Shown here one piece after another: positions 45,516-58,170 of a DNA stretch of 64,000 bases (its first letter is position 1; the number at the start of each line of letters is the position of its first letter). The notes below the pieces were generated by a model. It had not been told where the DNA came from, did not search any database, and saw nothing but the letters and a program-made list of their open reading frames with translations. This stretch comes from Cherax quadricarinatus. Taxonomy: Eukaryota; Arthropoda; Malacostraca; Decapoda; Parastacidae. The DNA lies in NCBI RefSeq assembly GCF_038502225.1, contig NC_091312.1:27598190-27662189 (forward strand). The letters run 5' to 3'. The translations under genes were made by a program, and so were the position numbers.

Positions 45516-48500
45516 ATTAACTGTTTTCCCTGTCACATTCCACACAAACGTTCTGTCACACATGCAAATAGCTCAGAAAACTGACATATTGAAAATAGGA
45601 AAAAATGCAAAACAATTATTTTTTCTATCCCTATTCTGGTATCTTCCTCAGCACAGAAAATGAACAGAAAAAATAACAGGCGAGAATCCGCATGAAATTG
45701 AGGTCAGGTCACATGACCACTTGACCCAGTTGTGTGAGCCTTCTTAGGAACTGTTCTCACCTTACCCTTGTAATAAGGTCAGGACTCACCCTCTTTGAAG
45801 ATTTATTTTGAATACAGTAATAACTTGATAGATCAAAATGCTTTCATCTCTCCCCTGTCGTTATTGTAACTCAAACCACAGATATTGTATGCCTTAAGAA
45901 AATTGTCTGAAGGCCGGGTTTTAGGGTGACTTTGGTTTGTCACCGGCTTCAGCGGCTGTTTTGAACTAAGACCACATTTCCGACAGGTTGACATATTGAT
46001 GAGATGAAGAGCACCCTTAAAACCCTATATCATCCTTGACGTTCTGAGTGATGCGATGTACAAGACACTTATCTTATTTCAGTAAGGACTTATTGTCACT
46101 GTTGTTGCCAGTAGATCTTACGGTGTACAGTGACTATTATTTTGCTCCTAAACCAGTCCCGTCTATACATGCCGCTTGTTTTTTTAGGACAGTGATTGTT
46201 TTTAGGACAGATTTTCCTCTGTTTACTGCATCCAGTGTTCTCTCTCAGTGTGTGATTTATTTACCAGTGTTCAAGGTTGGACCGGAAACATTTCTAGTTT
46301 TCATTCTCGATGCTCCATTTTAAGACACATGTGGTTATATTTACTGGCTTCATATATCGATTGTGGTCACTACCACAAAGTGGTCGATGGGTGAGAGTGG
46401 AATGTACTTCTCGGTTAGCAATGGTTAACGAGATTTATCCCGAGGGTAAGGTCTAGCCCACCCCTTAGAGGTGAGTGAACTCACCATTGTTCAGATAATG
46501 ATTTTAGATACTGGATTGCGTTGGGTTGTGATGGGCACTGCGGCCACCTGCAACAATAATCCCGTCTGAGGGAGCCTGTGAGAAGAGCTCGCTCAAGTAT
46601 TGCATCTCCCTCTGTGTCTTGTACATTTTGCAAACGGTTACCGAGATGTTTAAGAACTATTTACACTTCCACTCCATTACCGCAGTCTATTAAAAGGTCA
46701 GTGATTGTGTATGGGACTGACTGTTACAAACGCTGATGTGCCAGTGTTGGTAATATAGCTGCCGTTATGATAATCAGAGTACCCTGATATTGTGGGTTGA
46801 ATTGTGGGAGACATAAATGCTTCTGTCATTGGTTCTATGTTGAGGTGGCCCTGGATGATACTTTCTGTTATTAGGTGAGACTTATTCCTCCGTCTTTTGC
46901 CTTCCATTGTAGAATCTTAAACAACCAAGGAATATCTACATCATATTCATCTTCATTTCTGACACTTCGAGCTGAGCTGCCTCCTGGTCTGTCATGTTGC
47001 TTGCCTGGCCATTCCCAGGAGTGTAGACTCCGTGTGTTAGTTGTGGACGACTTTCCCTAGATGCAGTAGTATCAGTCGAGGGACTGATTATCTCATCTTC
47101 CACTGTCTTCTGAGTATATTTCCGCTAAACTGAGAGCTGATTGCCTGGTCTCCAGGTTCAACACCTACAAATAACTCGTTTTGACCTGATAAAACCACTT
47201 ATTGGCGAAAAGTCTTCAATAAAAAAAGATACCCCAAATATTGATCATGTATATAGTTCCTCACCTCGTCGATATTATGTACCATTATTGTAATGCTTCT
47301 AGTTGTGTGCATGATAGTGGCTCTCGGGTAATGCCAGGGTTAATTCGTCTCGGTTCTGCAGTCACCAAATTGTGGATCTGGTATCAAAAGTGAGTTCACC
47401 TGGGTTCTTTAACAAGTACTACCCTCCTCACACACCACGGACTCAGGTACGTGCATGCAAGTGATCGTTCCTGTGCCACGGACCACTGATGGACGAACTA
47501 TAATCCCACCTTTACATGTGTCTTGAGAGACCATTCCCCGCGCCTATGACAAGGGCACTCACCGCGCCCTTGTCATAGGGCTGCCCTTGTCATAGGGTTG
47601 TAAACAGTACTACACTTAACACGAAGAAGGTTCACCGTGCCTTCGTCATAGGGCTACAAAATGTACATCACTTGTACAAACTCCGGCACTCCTTTGAAAG
47701 CCACTGCCAGGTCACCACATTGAGAAGACCCACGCCAAGACCCGTCCTGGCAAACCTACCTGAACCTGCGCCTTTGTCATGAAGTCATCACTACCGAACG
47801 GGTAATCTTACAAAGATTTATATATCATGATTTTTACTGACGAACAATATTTTGTCCCAAGGGCGAGTTTATTAAGCAACTCTACTTATCACGTGAATCA
47901 ACATGCCGCCACATGAGCCCAAATGAATGACACGCCATTGTTAGCAACTCCATCCTTGGCTGTTTCAAAATACAGGTATCATTTGTTTTTACAACTGCAG
48001 TATCCTTATCTACAGGTGTCATTGCTTTTATAAATTACCATTATGCAGTTGCAGGAAATCCTGATTGTTTAGTCAAATGTAATCAACCTCAGTTACAACT
48101 TGATTAAACTGTAAACACTCACTATGGTATTAATTCTATATACATTTGTAGTCACCTACATTGCAAAATAGAGTATGGAAGAGTGTGTTTATCCTCTTCA
48201 CCGCACACTTTACATTGTCCTTCCATATAAACCAATAACAATTTATCCACCAGTGGCACTGACATAACAGTAATTCGTCTTATTACTTAAAACAAATCAG
48301 GTTCAAGTCCTCAGTAAGGTAGAATGAGGAAGGTGAACCGGTAAGGGAGAGCGGAAAGGTAAAGTCAGTGAGGAAGAGTGGGGAGTGAGAGTGTTGTGCG
48401 AGAATGGGGATGGAAAACAGAGAGACCAAGAAATCGGGAGAACCGAACGAAGGATTCCATGGTCTGGTATTTCCGTGTTGGAAAGAGGAAACTTGAGAAT

Positions 48501-48894
48501 CTACCGGCCAAAACAAGAACGTGTCTACGCTCACTCATCAGCTACAAGTCAGACCCACTGGTGATTGACCTCTCTGACGGAGCGAGAACTTCCTGAAATA
48601 AGAGAGAGAGAGAAGAATAACGAAGCAGAGAGGGAGGAAGAGGAAGAAAATGTTAGGGAGAGGAGGGATAAATGGAACAGAAAAAAGTTAGGAAAGCCAG
48701 TTGAAAAAAACAAATATATCTGGAAGAGTTTTTTTTACACTGAAGATGAGAGCATCAGTATAGGCAGCTGGGAGGCGACTAGACTCAAATAGAAGGAAAA
48801 TCAAATAAATGTACTGAGAGTCAAATAAAGGAAGTGAGAGTTAAATAGAGTGAGAAAGCTACCAGGAAGGAGAAACAAGAAGAAGTATAGTCAA
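45516..48894. other. Long gene-free stretch
   Basis: I find no clear element. A 69-residue minus-strand ORF (46907-46698) lies in a less repetitive area but shows no known motif. A short cttgtcataggg phrase repeats at 47541-47655. From 48330 the plus strand becomes purine-rich. ORFs at 48378-48792 are low complexity (E/R/K-rich). Confidence 0.4.
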
Positions 48895-49130
48895 TAGAGA
48901 GAGAGAGAGAGAGAGACTGAAAAAACTGCAGAGTAGAAAACTAAGGAACAAAAGAGTGACACAAGGAAGCAAAAACAAAAGAGAGGGAGGCACTTGAAAG
49001 GAAGGAAAGGCAGGAAGAGAAAGCTGGAGGGAGGGAGAAAAGGAAGGAGGGAGGGAGGGAAGGATTGAGAGAGGGAGGGAGGGAAGGAGGGGAGGAGGGA
49101 GGGGGCAGCAAGGCAACGAAAAACAGAACT
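48895..49130. repeat. Purine-rich low-complexity tract
   Basis: (GA)n at 48897-48916 and (GGGA)n or (AGGG)n runs at 49020-49105. Confidence 0.85.
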
Positions 49131-49194
49131 CCAGAGTTCTTGTGAGTTGCCCCAGGCTAGCCTGGACTCCCTGGCAAAAACTCAGGTTTTGTTG

Positions 49195-49625
49195 GTACAT
49201 GATGGAGGGAGCATGGGGGGTCTGGAGGGAGCATGGGGGGCTTGACGGAGCATGGAGGGTTAGAGGGAGCATGGAGGGCTAGAGGGAGCATGGAGGGCTG
49301 GAGGGAGGATGACGGGTTGGAGGGAACATAGAGAGTTGGAGGGAGTTTACGAGGCTGGGGAGGAAGGACGGAAGGACTTCTTGGGGAGTAAGGACGGAAG
49401 GGCTTCTTGGGGAGTAAGGATGGAAGGGCTTCTTAGGGAGGAAGGACGGAAGGGCTTCTTAGGGAGGAAGGACGGAAGGGCTTCCTTGGGAGGAAGGACG
49501 GAAGGACTTCTTGGGGAGTAAGGATGGAAGGGCTTCTTAGGGAGGAAGGACGGAAGGGCTTCTTAGGGAGGAAGGACGGAAGGGTTTCTTAGGGAGTAAG
49601 GACTGAAGGGCTTCTTGGAAAGGAA
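49195..49625. repeat. Two adjacent minisatellites (about 20 bp and 26 bp)
   Basis: 49200-49335: units like ggagggagcatggagggcta. 49360-49625: about ten units of ggacggaagggcttcttagg plus gaggaa, 26 bp, with a t/c and gg/ag variation. Confidence 0.85.
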
Positions 49626-51099
49626 GGGGGGAGGGCGAAGGGCTTTAAACATGATAATAAATGAATGCATTTTCTATCGAGGAATGAGATGCTCATGTTA
49701 TGAAATTATATAGGCAGGTTATATAATTTAGTATCATTACATACTCTGTTATCATATTAACTTGTGTTGCTTCTAGACTTTTATCAAGATTTACGGCGAC
49801 AGTGTCTGGTTACTTTCTCAACATTTTAATATTTAAGCACGGTATTAAGTTTAACAGTCCTGCCACTGACACTGGGAATAATAAGATGTAAGTGAGTTTT
49901 GTGATATTAGGAGCTGTAGACGAGTGAAAAGACGTATCAAAGAACGAGTGTTTAGAATCTTGGCAGTGCTGTGATATCAAGTTCAGTGCCACTCAGTAGT
50001 TAGCAGAATATTGTGATAGTAGCTTGAGGTGTCTCGTGTTGATTAAGTTTTCTTTGTATATAGATAAATACATGCATAAAGCGTAGGACTTACTGGGCAG
50101 TGTTTGAGATTACATGTGCGTTCAGTGACGAATTTAGCGATACTGTGCACAGCGAATATTCCAGCTTGATGTATATTAATGTAGAGAACGACGTGCTTGA
50201 AAGTCGCTAAAGTGATGTGTTTTTATAAAGCTTATCAGTATTATTTCGTTTACCAATTAAAATTGTCATTCTTTTCGTTTATGTGTCTGATTTAACCTCC
50301 TGTCACTTGCACTTACACGCGCCACCCAAGGTGTACAACAGGATTTTGAAAGAAAAAGTTGAATAAAGCTTTGGTCTCTGTATCCTGAATTTTAATGTTA
50401 CAGTAATACTTGAGATCTGTAACAAACTCCGATAGATGAATGTTATTATAGTTCCAAAGTAATTTGCTCTATTATAGAAGGCAGACATTGGCTTCAAAAG
50501 AAGTGCATCTGACACAATGACATTTACGCGCACAACGATCAAACCAAGTGTAAAATATGCAGTCAGTCTTATGGTTACCTTGAATGGTGTGTTGTCAGTT
50601 GTTCACTTACTGAGGACCGTGGAGTTAGTACACTAATCTCTATTAAATGTGCTGATAGTATAGTCAGACTACAAGTAGGCAAAATATAACTAAAATGTAA
50701 TATACGTGCAATCCTAGGTAAAGTGTCTCAAATTTGATCCTCACATATAAAAGTATGACATTAATGTATTGTGTGTATTCCTGTGTTCTTATACTACCGT
50801 CCAGTGGATGATTATGGGGCGTACAATAAAACAACACCTCCAACATATACACTCTGTCAGACACTGCAACACAACGGTATTTTGGTACAGAAAAAAAATT
50901 AGACAACTTTTTCCAGTGAGAACAGATGGATTTGAGAGGGACGTGACCTCTCAGTGACTACAATATTCTATTAGGGGCTGCGCCTCACCTTTGACAGTAT
51001 ATAAGTCTCCATACTGTTGCTTCAACTTCACATTGTTCCAGGCTATGGAGCAAAACTCTTCTCCAGGCTGAGGGACTGACCACCTCAAAACTACGTCTT
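49626..51099. other. Gene-free stretch
   Basis: AT-rich sequence with no recognised repeat or protein. A tatataag motif near 50999 precedes the repeat at 51100 but gives no promoter evidence by itself. Confidence 0.4.
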
Positions 51100-51215
51100 C
51101 AAGGGTGATGGACTGATTACATCGTCTTCACTTCTCTACTGCTTCTGCCTACTGTACAGGCGAAACGTTTTGGAATAAAGATACCTAACTGTTGCACATG
51201 TGTCTATCATAATGA
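51100..51215 (+). mobile_element. Half copy of the fold-back repeat family
   Basis: gcctactgtacaggcgaaac then gttttggaataaagatacct and gttgcacatgtgtctatcat correspond to the core and right arm of fold-back 1 (19335-19395). No inverted partner or head is present, so it is an unpaired member. Confidence 0.55.
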
Positions 51216-51504
51216 ATCTAAGCTGATCACAGTCGCCAGTGACATGTTACTTCTCAGTGAGGCAAATCAACGCAACAAACCATGCCGGGGCTCCGACCTA
51301 GTGTTTACAAGTTTTTTTTTTTTAATTCATGCAACGATGAATACTAAATTTCCCGATATACAGCGTTTTTAATCAATCATTCCAAACGGGACTCAACTGA
51401 AACAGACTTAATACACGAACCCTCGTGTCCTGATGCTGCTGCTGTTGACTTCCTTCCATTTGGTGTTGTATAACCCATTCGAGTTTCTTGCAGTTTTGCC
51501 TGGT

Positions 51505-51750
51505 CATGGACCAGGCCGCGGAGTCGTTGACTCCCGGAACATCCTCCCGGAACATCCTCCCCCCAGGTAGTAATAAAGTTGGTAGAATTACCGACAATAT
51601 GTAAAGTAAATGGACACAAGTGCAACTAATGTGACATTTTATTGTGGCAACGTTTCGCTCCTTGATAAAGCTCCTGGAGAGCGAAACGTTGCCACAATTA
51701 AATGTCACATTAGTTGCACTTGTGTCCATTTACTTTACACCCTCCAGGTA
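51505..51750 (+). mobile_element. LINE 3' tip split by a fold-back element
   Basis: 51505-51570 is the plus-strand 3' tip of the CR1/L2-like LINE (catggaccaggccgcggagt, then cccggaacatcctccc). A further ccctccaggtaa follows at 51741 after the fold-back. Confidence 0.65.
51579..51738. mobile_element. Fold-back retroposon 3, 60-bp arms
   Basis: Left arm 51601-51660 and right arm 51679-51738 are reverse complements at 59 of 60 positions, with an 18-bp loop. The head ggtagaattaccgacaatat (51581-51600) is a degenerate form of the heads of fold-backs 1 and 2. The arm ends in gtggcaacgtttcgctc. Direct repeats ccaggtag (51563) and ccaggtaa (51744) flank it, followed by TAA-rich sequence on both sides, an imperfect target duplication. 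Confidence 0.85.
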
Positions 51751-51755
51751 ATAAC

Positions 51756-51839
<84 letters not shown>

Positions 51840-51840
51840 T
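51751..51840. repeat. (TAA)n microsatellite
   Basis: About 88 bp of (TAA)n, possibly grown from the tail of the LINE or fold-back insertion. Confidence 0.97.
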
Positions 51841-51889
51841 TCATTTTTTAATAATTATTATTATTGAAATCACGCAGAAAATAAGGAAG

Positions 51890-52135
51890 ATGGCCATTCT
51901 GATATAAATTTGAAACCGAGAGATAGGTCAATAGTTATAATATAACAGCCCATCAACCTGATCTCAGAAGTGAATAAATTATTAAAGTCAATAATAGCTG
52001 ATGCAGTTCAGGGTCACCTTGATAAACACAATTTGAGCAAAGCTTCTCATCACAGTTTGGCAAGTGGACGTTCTTGCTTAATAAATATACAGTTTTTTTC
52101 ACTAAGTTGTTTGAAGAGGTAGACTATATACGTAC
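51890..52135 (+). mobile_element. LINE RT fragment
   Basis: With interruptions it reads QPINLISEVNKLLKSIIADA, then VQGHLDKHNLSKASHHSL and SGRSCLINI. This corresponds to the NYRPI...S...K and HGFR blocks of LINE reverse transcriptase before the catalytic core. No flanking RT blocks remain. Family not determined. Confidence 0.65.
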
Positions 52136-53428
52136 TAATAATGTATGTTAGTACTGGCCTTTCACTTCGTCTTTTATATATCTTAGTGTATTTATATCCA
52201 TGTGATAAAATGGGGATGGGGCCTACGCTGCGTAACCCAGAATAAGTTCTCACCATCGATAGGCAGTTGTAGAATAACCTGAAGGTTTCAGAAGAACAAA
52301 TCCAACACTACTGTGGTAGAAGCAAATTTACAACTAACAGACAAAGTGGGTCTCGCTCCACCCCGGACCATTACTGTTTGTTATTGCGGCTCATAAGAAA
52401 AAAAAAGGGGGAAGCAGGCCAGAAGTCTGCTTCATCTGACTTACGACTTTTTTTTTTTCTCTGTACTATCTCAGTCTTCGCTTGACAGAAGTCCAGGATG
52501 GACCGAATCGTCATTTTAAGTTCTATCTCCACTTTATTTTCACAAGAAAACTGCTTCTGAACATTCTTAAAGTAAAGAGAAGAAATATCGTAGCTATATT
52601 GCGAGTAATTATGCAGTGTTGTTTAGGGTACCGTCTTTCTTGCTTGTGGATTGATTAAGTTCTGGATTATTTAGCAATAAGGTGCAGCAGTTGAGTGTGT
52701 TGACGTCAAATTTCACCAGTCACATCTCAACACAACATTAACCAATCTAACACATCCTGGCTAACATCCCAGCACAATATCAAACTGATCTTGACATATC
52801 CCAGCCCAGCAACCAGTACATCCTGATGTTATCCCACCTTTTTCGCAGACATCACTTGTCTGTCTGTCTATGTGTCACCAGCAGACTTTTTCTGCTACTG
52901 ACTTCCGTTCTCGGGTCATTCATGTGGATTTTTAACACCAGAGGAACGAATATTGACCCACGTCGTTAAACGAGGAATTGTTTAACGAAGACGATAATAA
53001 CCAGATGCAAAAAAATATCAAAATAAATTTTGAAGAACAAATGGTGGGAAACGAAATGGGATTGGTAGGAAAAGGAATAAATGAGAGAAGAAACGAAGAG
53101 GGGGAAAAACAAATTAGGCATATAAAGGAGTGAACAACGAAACAAAATGTGAATTAAACCCCTGTGGTGTGGAAAGGAAGGGACGATAATGGAATATAAG
53201 GAGAATAATATGCAAGAGAAAAAAGATGGAGGGACGAATAAAGGAAGTGGGGAAAGAGCAGAGAACACGTGGTAGGTGGGTGGAAGAGAGTGAGTGAGGG
53301 AGAGGGGGAGGGAGGGACAGAGGGAGCGAATAATACGTGATAATGGAGGGGGGAATTAAAGATGGGGGAGAAGGGAAAGGAGAGAAAGAGACAGGAGGGG
53401 AGGCGAGGAATAATGCAGCGCAGAACCG
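52136..53428. other. Gene-free stretch
   Basis: A GGACCGAAA-type repeat scrap lies at 52483-52520 (aagtccaggatggaccgaat). 53200-53400 is purine-rich. No gene recognised. Confidence 0.4.
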
Positions 53429-53467
<39 letters not shown>

Positions 53468-53545
53468 TTAATGTAGGTAACAGCTCTTATTTTCTAAATA
53501 AAGTTAGGAATCCTTACCCTAACCTTGTAAAACCTGCGTGCGTGT

Positions 53546-53620
<75 letters not shown>
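53429..53620. repeat. Two (GA)n microsatellites
   Basis: (GA)n at 53430-53463 and 53547-53619, separated by 83 bp. Confidence 0.95.
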
Positions 53621-53623
<3 letters not shown>

Positions 53624-53759
53624 TACACTGGTTAAGAAGAAATATCTACCTTGATCAAGAGGAGGAAGTGGGTTGGGCCTCGATCAAGCATTATTTTTTT
53701 TATTTATTGTCCGATTTTTCATTTTTTGCTGATAATATTTTCAAATGGAAATGTAACAC

Positions 53760-53845
53760 TGTCAAGCTTCAGGCAACACTCCTGCGTACCTACAGGAAAA
53801 TTGTCAAGCTTCAGGCAACACTCCTGCGTACCTACAGGAAAACTA
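53760..53845 (+). repeat. Perfect tandem duplication of about 42 bp
   Basis: Two direct copies of a 42-bp unit starting tgtcaagcttcaggcaacac and containing ctgcgtacctacaggaaaa. The length keeps the reading frame (VKLQATLLRTYRK twice in the 53668-53895 frame). The ORF shows no known domain, though the AT-rich sequence after it looks like a 3' UTR. It could be a transposase scrap. Confidence 0.75.
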
Positions 53846-53895
53846 GACGTAGGAAAAGTGTTGCAGATGGGTGTACACAGTTAACAATTAATTAA

Positions 53896-54925
53896 CTGAT
53901 TTTGTTAACGTAGCCAAAAATGTGAAAATGCATCATTTCGTGTTTTTCTAAATTTCTGAAAAATAGAGAAAAAAATCTAAATTTTCAATAAAAAGTAATA
54001 AAATAAAATACTTTGAGAGTGAAAGGGATAATATTCCTTAATTGCAGTTGAAGAACACTGACTTCTAGTATTCTATCAGAATATTTTCTTTTAAGATTCA
54101 TTAATAATGTTTCTGTCGTCTTCAAATGAACATAATTTTTCATGTGAACAATGAACATACATTTTTGCCTCAGTTAACCACTTTTTTTATACAATAAAAC
54201 AAAAAAAAATAGTGTGCGAACTATCCACAAAACACCAAAAAAAAAAAAAGTAAAATATTCTAATATTTTCACAAAAATGTGTTAATGTGAAAATTCGTAA
54301 ATTTTCCGATAACTCGGCTTTAAAAAAAAATCAAAGAAACAAAGTTTCGTCAAAGCCTGCCTTGAATTATGTTCTGTTCTCAGAAAGAAAAAATACAATA
54401 GTTTTATTCATCAGTTCCCCCCCCCACTCCACCCCCCCCTCTCTGTCCTCCGCCACCCACTACCCCCCCTCCCCCCCGCGAACAAGTTAAGGACTACCGT
54501 GTACTACCCAGGTAGGTGAATCAAGGTCATGATAGTAAGAGGTATTCTCCTCACCTTGACTCCCTCTTGTCACTGTTGGCAGGAAAAAAGGGAAATACCT
54601 ATGGTACACAATACCGGCTGGGCCAGGAGATGAGACTCAACGCCTGCAAACATTTCTCACTGTTGCCACTGTTCTTGACATATTAAAAAACTTGGGAAGA
54701 CCCATCCATCTTGACTGATTTAAACTAAGTGTGTAAGCCCTGAAAACTCTGTCAGATCACCATATACCTAGTTTAACCCTATACTTCCCACGGCACTACA
54801 CACACATGTTTATGTTCGAGTGCTTCAGTATCATTCAGTATATTAAAGGTTCCAACAAGATCTCATAGTCTCCTTTTCTAAGAGACAAAAACAGAATTCT
54901 TTGAATAAATCTTAATAAGGTCTGT

Positions 54926-54972
<47 letters not shown>

Positions 54973-55959
54973 AAGATCCAGTGTTATGGGGCTATAGGAC
55001 CCAACATGTATTTATGTATCTGTAACAGTTACTCTGGAATACCTAATTATATTGAATTGATGGGGACTTAGCTCTAAATGACATAAGGGCAGATCACTCT
55101 TATGACTGAGAGGCAGCTGGGTCAAGCCTATTTTTCTCAATATAACAGGTTATACTATAGACACACAAACACACAATTTAAATAAGTAGTTTATAAAGTT
55201 GTAATTCTTTTTGTAAAAGTAAAATTAAGGTGTGGTAGAATTGTGGTAACAAGAGAATTGTGCTTGGCAACAGTCTTTTGTTTTTGGTGGGTGTGGGAGG
55301 AGCTTAGCTAGGCTCCTCCCTCTCCCTCTCCCTCTCTGTTTGTGGACTCCAAGCTGGCAGGACCTCTGGGTCCTTCTTCTATTTCTTTTGGGCATTATAT
55401 GTGTTCCAGGGGTGAGTTTTTATAACTTAAGTTGTGGCCACCATACTCAGGGTGACTATAGTGTGTCAAAACACTGGTTAGCTCAGAGAATAGTCATGAA
55501 GAGAGAAGGGCAAAGTTGCTGAGATGCACCATGTGGGAGAACAGCTAAGGAGTGTGTAGATTTTTGTTTTGAATATGTGAGGCTGTAGTTGTATATTCTG
55601 TATATATCTATTTAGAATACAGTTATATTTTTATAGTAGTAGTTTAAATAACCTGTGAATAGGGCTGGTGAAAGGATCAGAGACAGTGAGGATGATCAGC
55701 CATGATGTAAGTATTACCCCTAGACAGATAAGGCCATTAAGTAAAAAGCTACCCCACACTAAAACATATAGTGAGAACCTTACTATCAAAGTAATAAGGA
55801 ACACATAACAACATAACATCCAGAAAAGAAAAGTTTTGCTCCTGTACACAGAAAACCATCATAAGAACTTCAAACTAGTATTTACTAACTTTGTATACAA
55901 ATTCGCTAGTAGAAAATAATAATAATAATAATAATAATATTGTTATTATTTAAGAAAAG
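53896..55959. other. Gene-free stretch with small repeats
   Basis: (GA)n at 54928-54970 and (AAT)n at 55914-55937. A head-like phrase tatggtacacaataccggct lies at 54600-54620. A C-rich run is at 54418-54478. 55018-55640 has no coding signal; its start (tgtaacagtt) looks LTR-like, but no matching end was found. Confidence 0.4.
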
Positions 55960-56200
55960 GGGATAAAATACTTTGAGAACAAAAATCTACTCACTGACAA
56001 TTTACTATCAACAAAAATCACTGAAAAAAAGAGAAATAGATGGGTGGACTTTATCTATTTACACTGTAAGAAACAATTCGAAAGAGTTCCACATGAAAGA
56101 TTAATCTGTACACTGTAAGAGACAGAAGGAATAAACGGAGAGCTGTTACAGAGAATGAAAACTTCTCTTTGGGAGGAAAGTTCAAATAATAATAAGAGAA
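55960..56200 (+). mobile_element. LINE RT fragment with altered catalytic motif
   Basis: VDFIYLHCKKQFERVPHERL followed after a stop by GINGELLQRMKTSLWEE matches the YLDFKKAFDKVPHERL and following block of LINE RT. The catalytic D of YLDF is replaced by H. Too short to place in a family. Confidence 0.7.
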
Positions 56201-56310
56201 TCAGTGACCTGGTAAGGAAAATGTTGAAGTATTTTGTGTTGTAAGGATAGGAACGTTCCTCAGTAATGATGCTAATGTATGCAGAGAATATGTGAGTGCC
56301 ATCGTGTTAT

Positions 56311-58045
56311 CTACCACCCAGGCAACACCACCCAGGCAACACCACCCAGGCAACACCACCCAGGCAACACCACCCAGGCAACACCACCCAGGCAACACCA
56401 CCCAGGCAACACCACCCAGGCAACACCACCCAGGCAACACCACCTAGGCAACGCCACCCAGGCAACGGTACCCAGGCAACACCACCCGGGTAACACCACT
56501 CGGGTAACACCACCCAGGCAACACCACCCAGGCAACACCACCCAGGCAGAACCACCCAGGCAACACCACCCAGGAAACACCACCCAGGCAACACCACCCA
56601 GGCAACACCACCCAAGCAACACCACCCAGGCAGAACCACCCAGGCAGAACCACCCAGGCAACACCACCTAGGCAACGCCACCCAGGCAACGGTACCCAGG
56701 CAACACCACCCGGGTAACACCACTCGGGTAACACCACCCAGGCAACACCACCCAGGCAACACCACCCAGGCAGAACCACCCAGGCAACACCACCCAGGCA
56801 ACACCACCCAGGCAACACCACCCAGGCAACACCACCCAAGCAACACCACCCAGGCAGAACCACCCAGGCAGAACCACCCAGGCAACACCACCTAGGCAAC
56901 GCCACCCAGGCAACGGTACCCAGGCAACACCACCCGGGTAACACCACTCGGGTAACACCACCCAGGCAACACAACCCAGGCAACACCACCCAGGCAACGC
57001 CACCCAGGCAACACCACCCAGGCAACACCACCCAGGCAACACCACCCAGGCAACACCACCCAGGCAACACCACCCAGGCAACACCACCCAGGCAACACCA
57101 CCCAGGCAACACCACCCAGGCAGAACCACCCAGGCAACACCACCCAGGCAATACCAACCAGGCAACACCACCCAGGAAACACCACCCTGGTAACACCACC
57201 CAAGCAACACCACCCAGGCATCACCACCCAGGCAACACCACCCAAGCAGAACCACCCAGGCAACACCACCCAGGCAACGCCACCCAGGCAGCGCCACCCA
57301 GGCAACGCCACCCAGGCAACACCACCCGGGTAACACCTCCCAGGCAACACCACCCAGGCAACACCACCCAGGCAACACTACCCAGGCAAAACCACCCGGG
57401 CAACACAACCCAGGCAACACCCCCCGTGTAACGCCACCTGGGCACCACAACCCAGGCAACACCAACCAGGCAGAACCTCCTGGGCACCACAACCCAGGCA
57501 ACACCACCCGGGCAACACCACCCAGGCAGAACTACCCGGGCACCACAACCCAGGCAACGCCACGCGGGTAACACTATTGTGAGGGTTCATGGAGATATGA
57601 TGGTTGGAGATAAACGCAAGTTGTTGGGTGGTAACACTTATATTAGCAGAGTGTGAGAAGGGAGCCCAGCCTAGCCTGTCCTGTTGCCTTTAGGTCTACA
57701 CGTAATCTGAGAAAGAGGCAGTGCGTCTCATGCTCAAATGCAACATCACGTGACGTCACACATGCTAGCTGCTAAGTCTAGCAACGGGGCCATCTATGTA
57801 AAATATATGGATGGTACTATGATACCCAGATAACATATACATATACAGGGGATCAGCAACTATGCTGACAACACCACCCGGGCACCACAACCTAGGCAAC
57901 ACCATCCAGGCAGAACCACCCAGGCACCACAACCCAGGCAACACCGCCCAGGCAGAACTACCCAGGCACCACAACCCAGACAAAATCACCCAGGCAACAC
58001 CACCCAGGCAATACCACCCAGGCAGAACCACCCGGGCACTACTGG
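56311..58045. repeat. 15-bp minisatellite, left array
   Basis: More than 80 units of caggcaacaccaccc with variants (aga for aac, cggg for caggc, ggtac). The block 56467-56690 is repeated nearly perfectly at 56691-56914 and begins again at 56915, a 224-bp higher-order repeat. The array is interrupted at about 57586-57868 and stops at the Gypsy copy at 58046. Long ORFs exist on both strands (up to 279 residues minus) only because 15 is a multiple of three. Confidence 0.93.
57586..57868. mobile_element. About 283-bp non-satellite insert within the minisatellite
   Basis: Unique sequence runs from gagggttcatggagatatga to gatcagcaactatgctga, with satellite on both sides. If the ends are read as tgtg...tgaca, it has TG/CA ends like a solo LTR. 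No duplication can be read because the flank is itself repetitive. Contains a cgtgacgtcac palindromic motif near 57750. Confidence 0.5.
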
Positions 58046-58170
58046 GGAGAGCCCATCCACTCCATTGGATCAATCCATTCCACCAGTAGAGGTGAAAGAC
58101 TTAGCTCCTACCGACTTCCCGGACGAGGTCTGGCGTTTGTTGAATCTATTGAACAAACGTCGTAAAGCAA

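Noticed and set aside
46698..46907. 69-residue minus-strand ORF as a host exon
   Set aside because: No recognisable domain or homologous block in the window, and no clear splice context. Too weak to call.
48378..48792. E/R/K-rich ORFs as small genes
   Set aside because: They lie in a purine-rich low-complexity region, and their composition explains the open frames.
55018..55640. Possible solo LTR starting tgtaacagtt
   Set aside because: No CA end with a matching target duplication was found, and there is no second copy in the window to compare.
56307..57590. Cysteine/tryptophan/glycine-rich repeat ORFs on the minus strand, up to 279 residues
   Set aside because: They follow from the 15-bp minisatellite. 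Several frames are open together, and the frames change with each unit variant.
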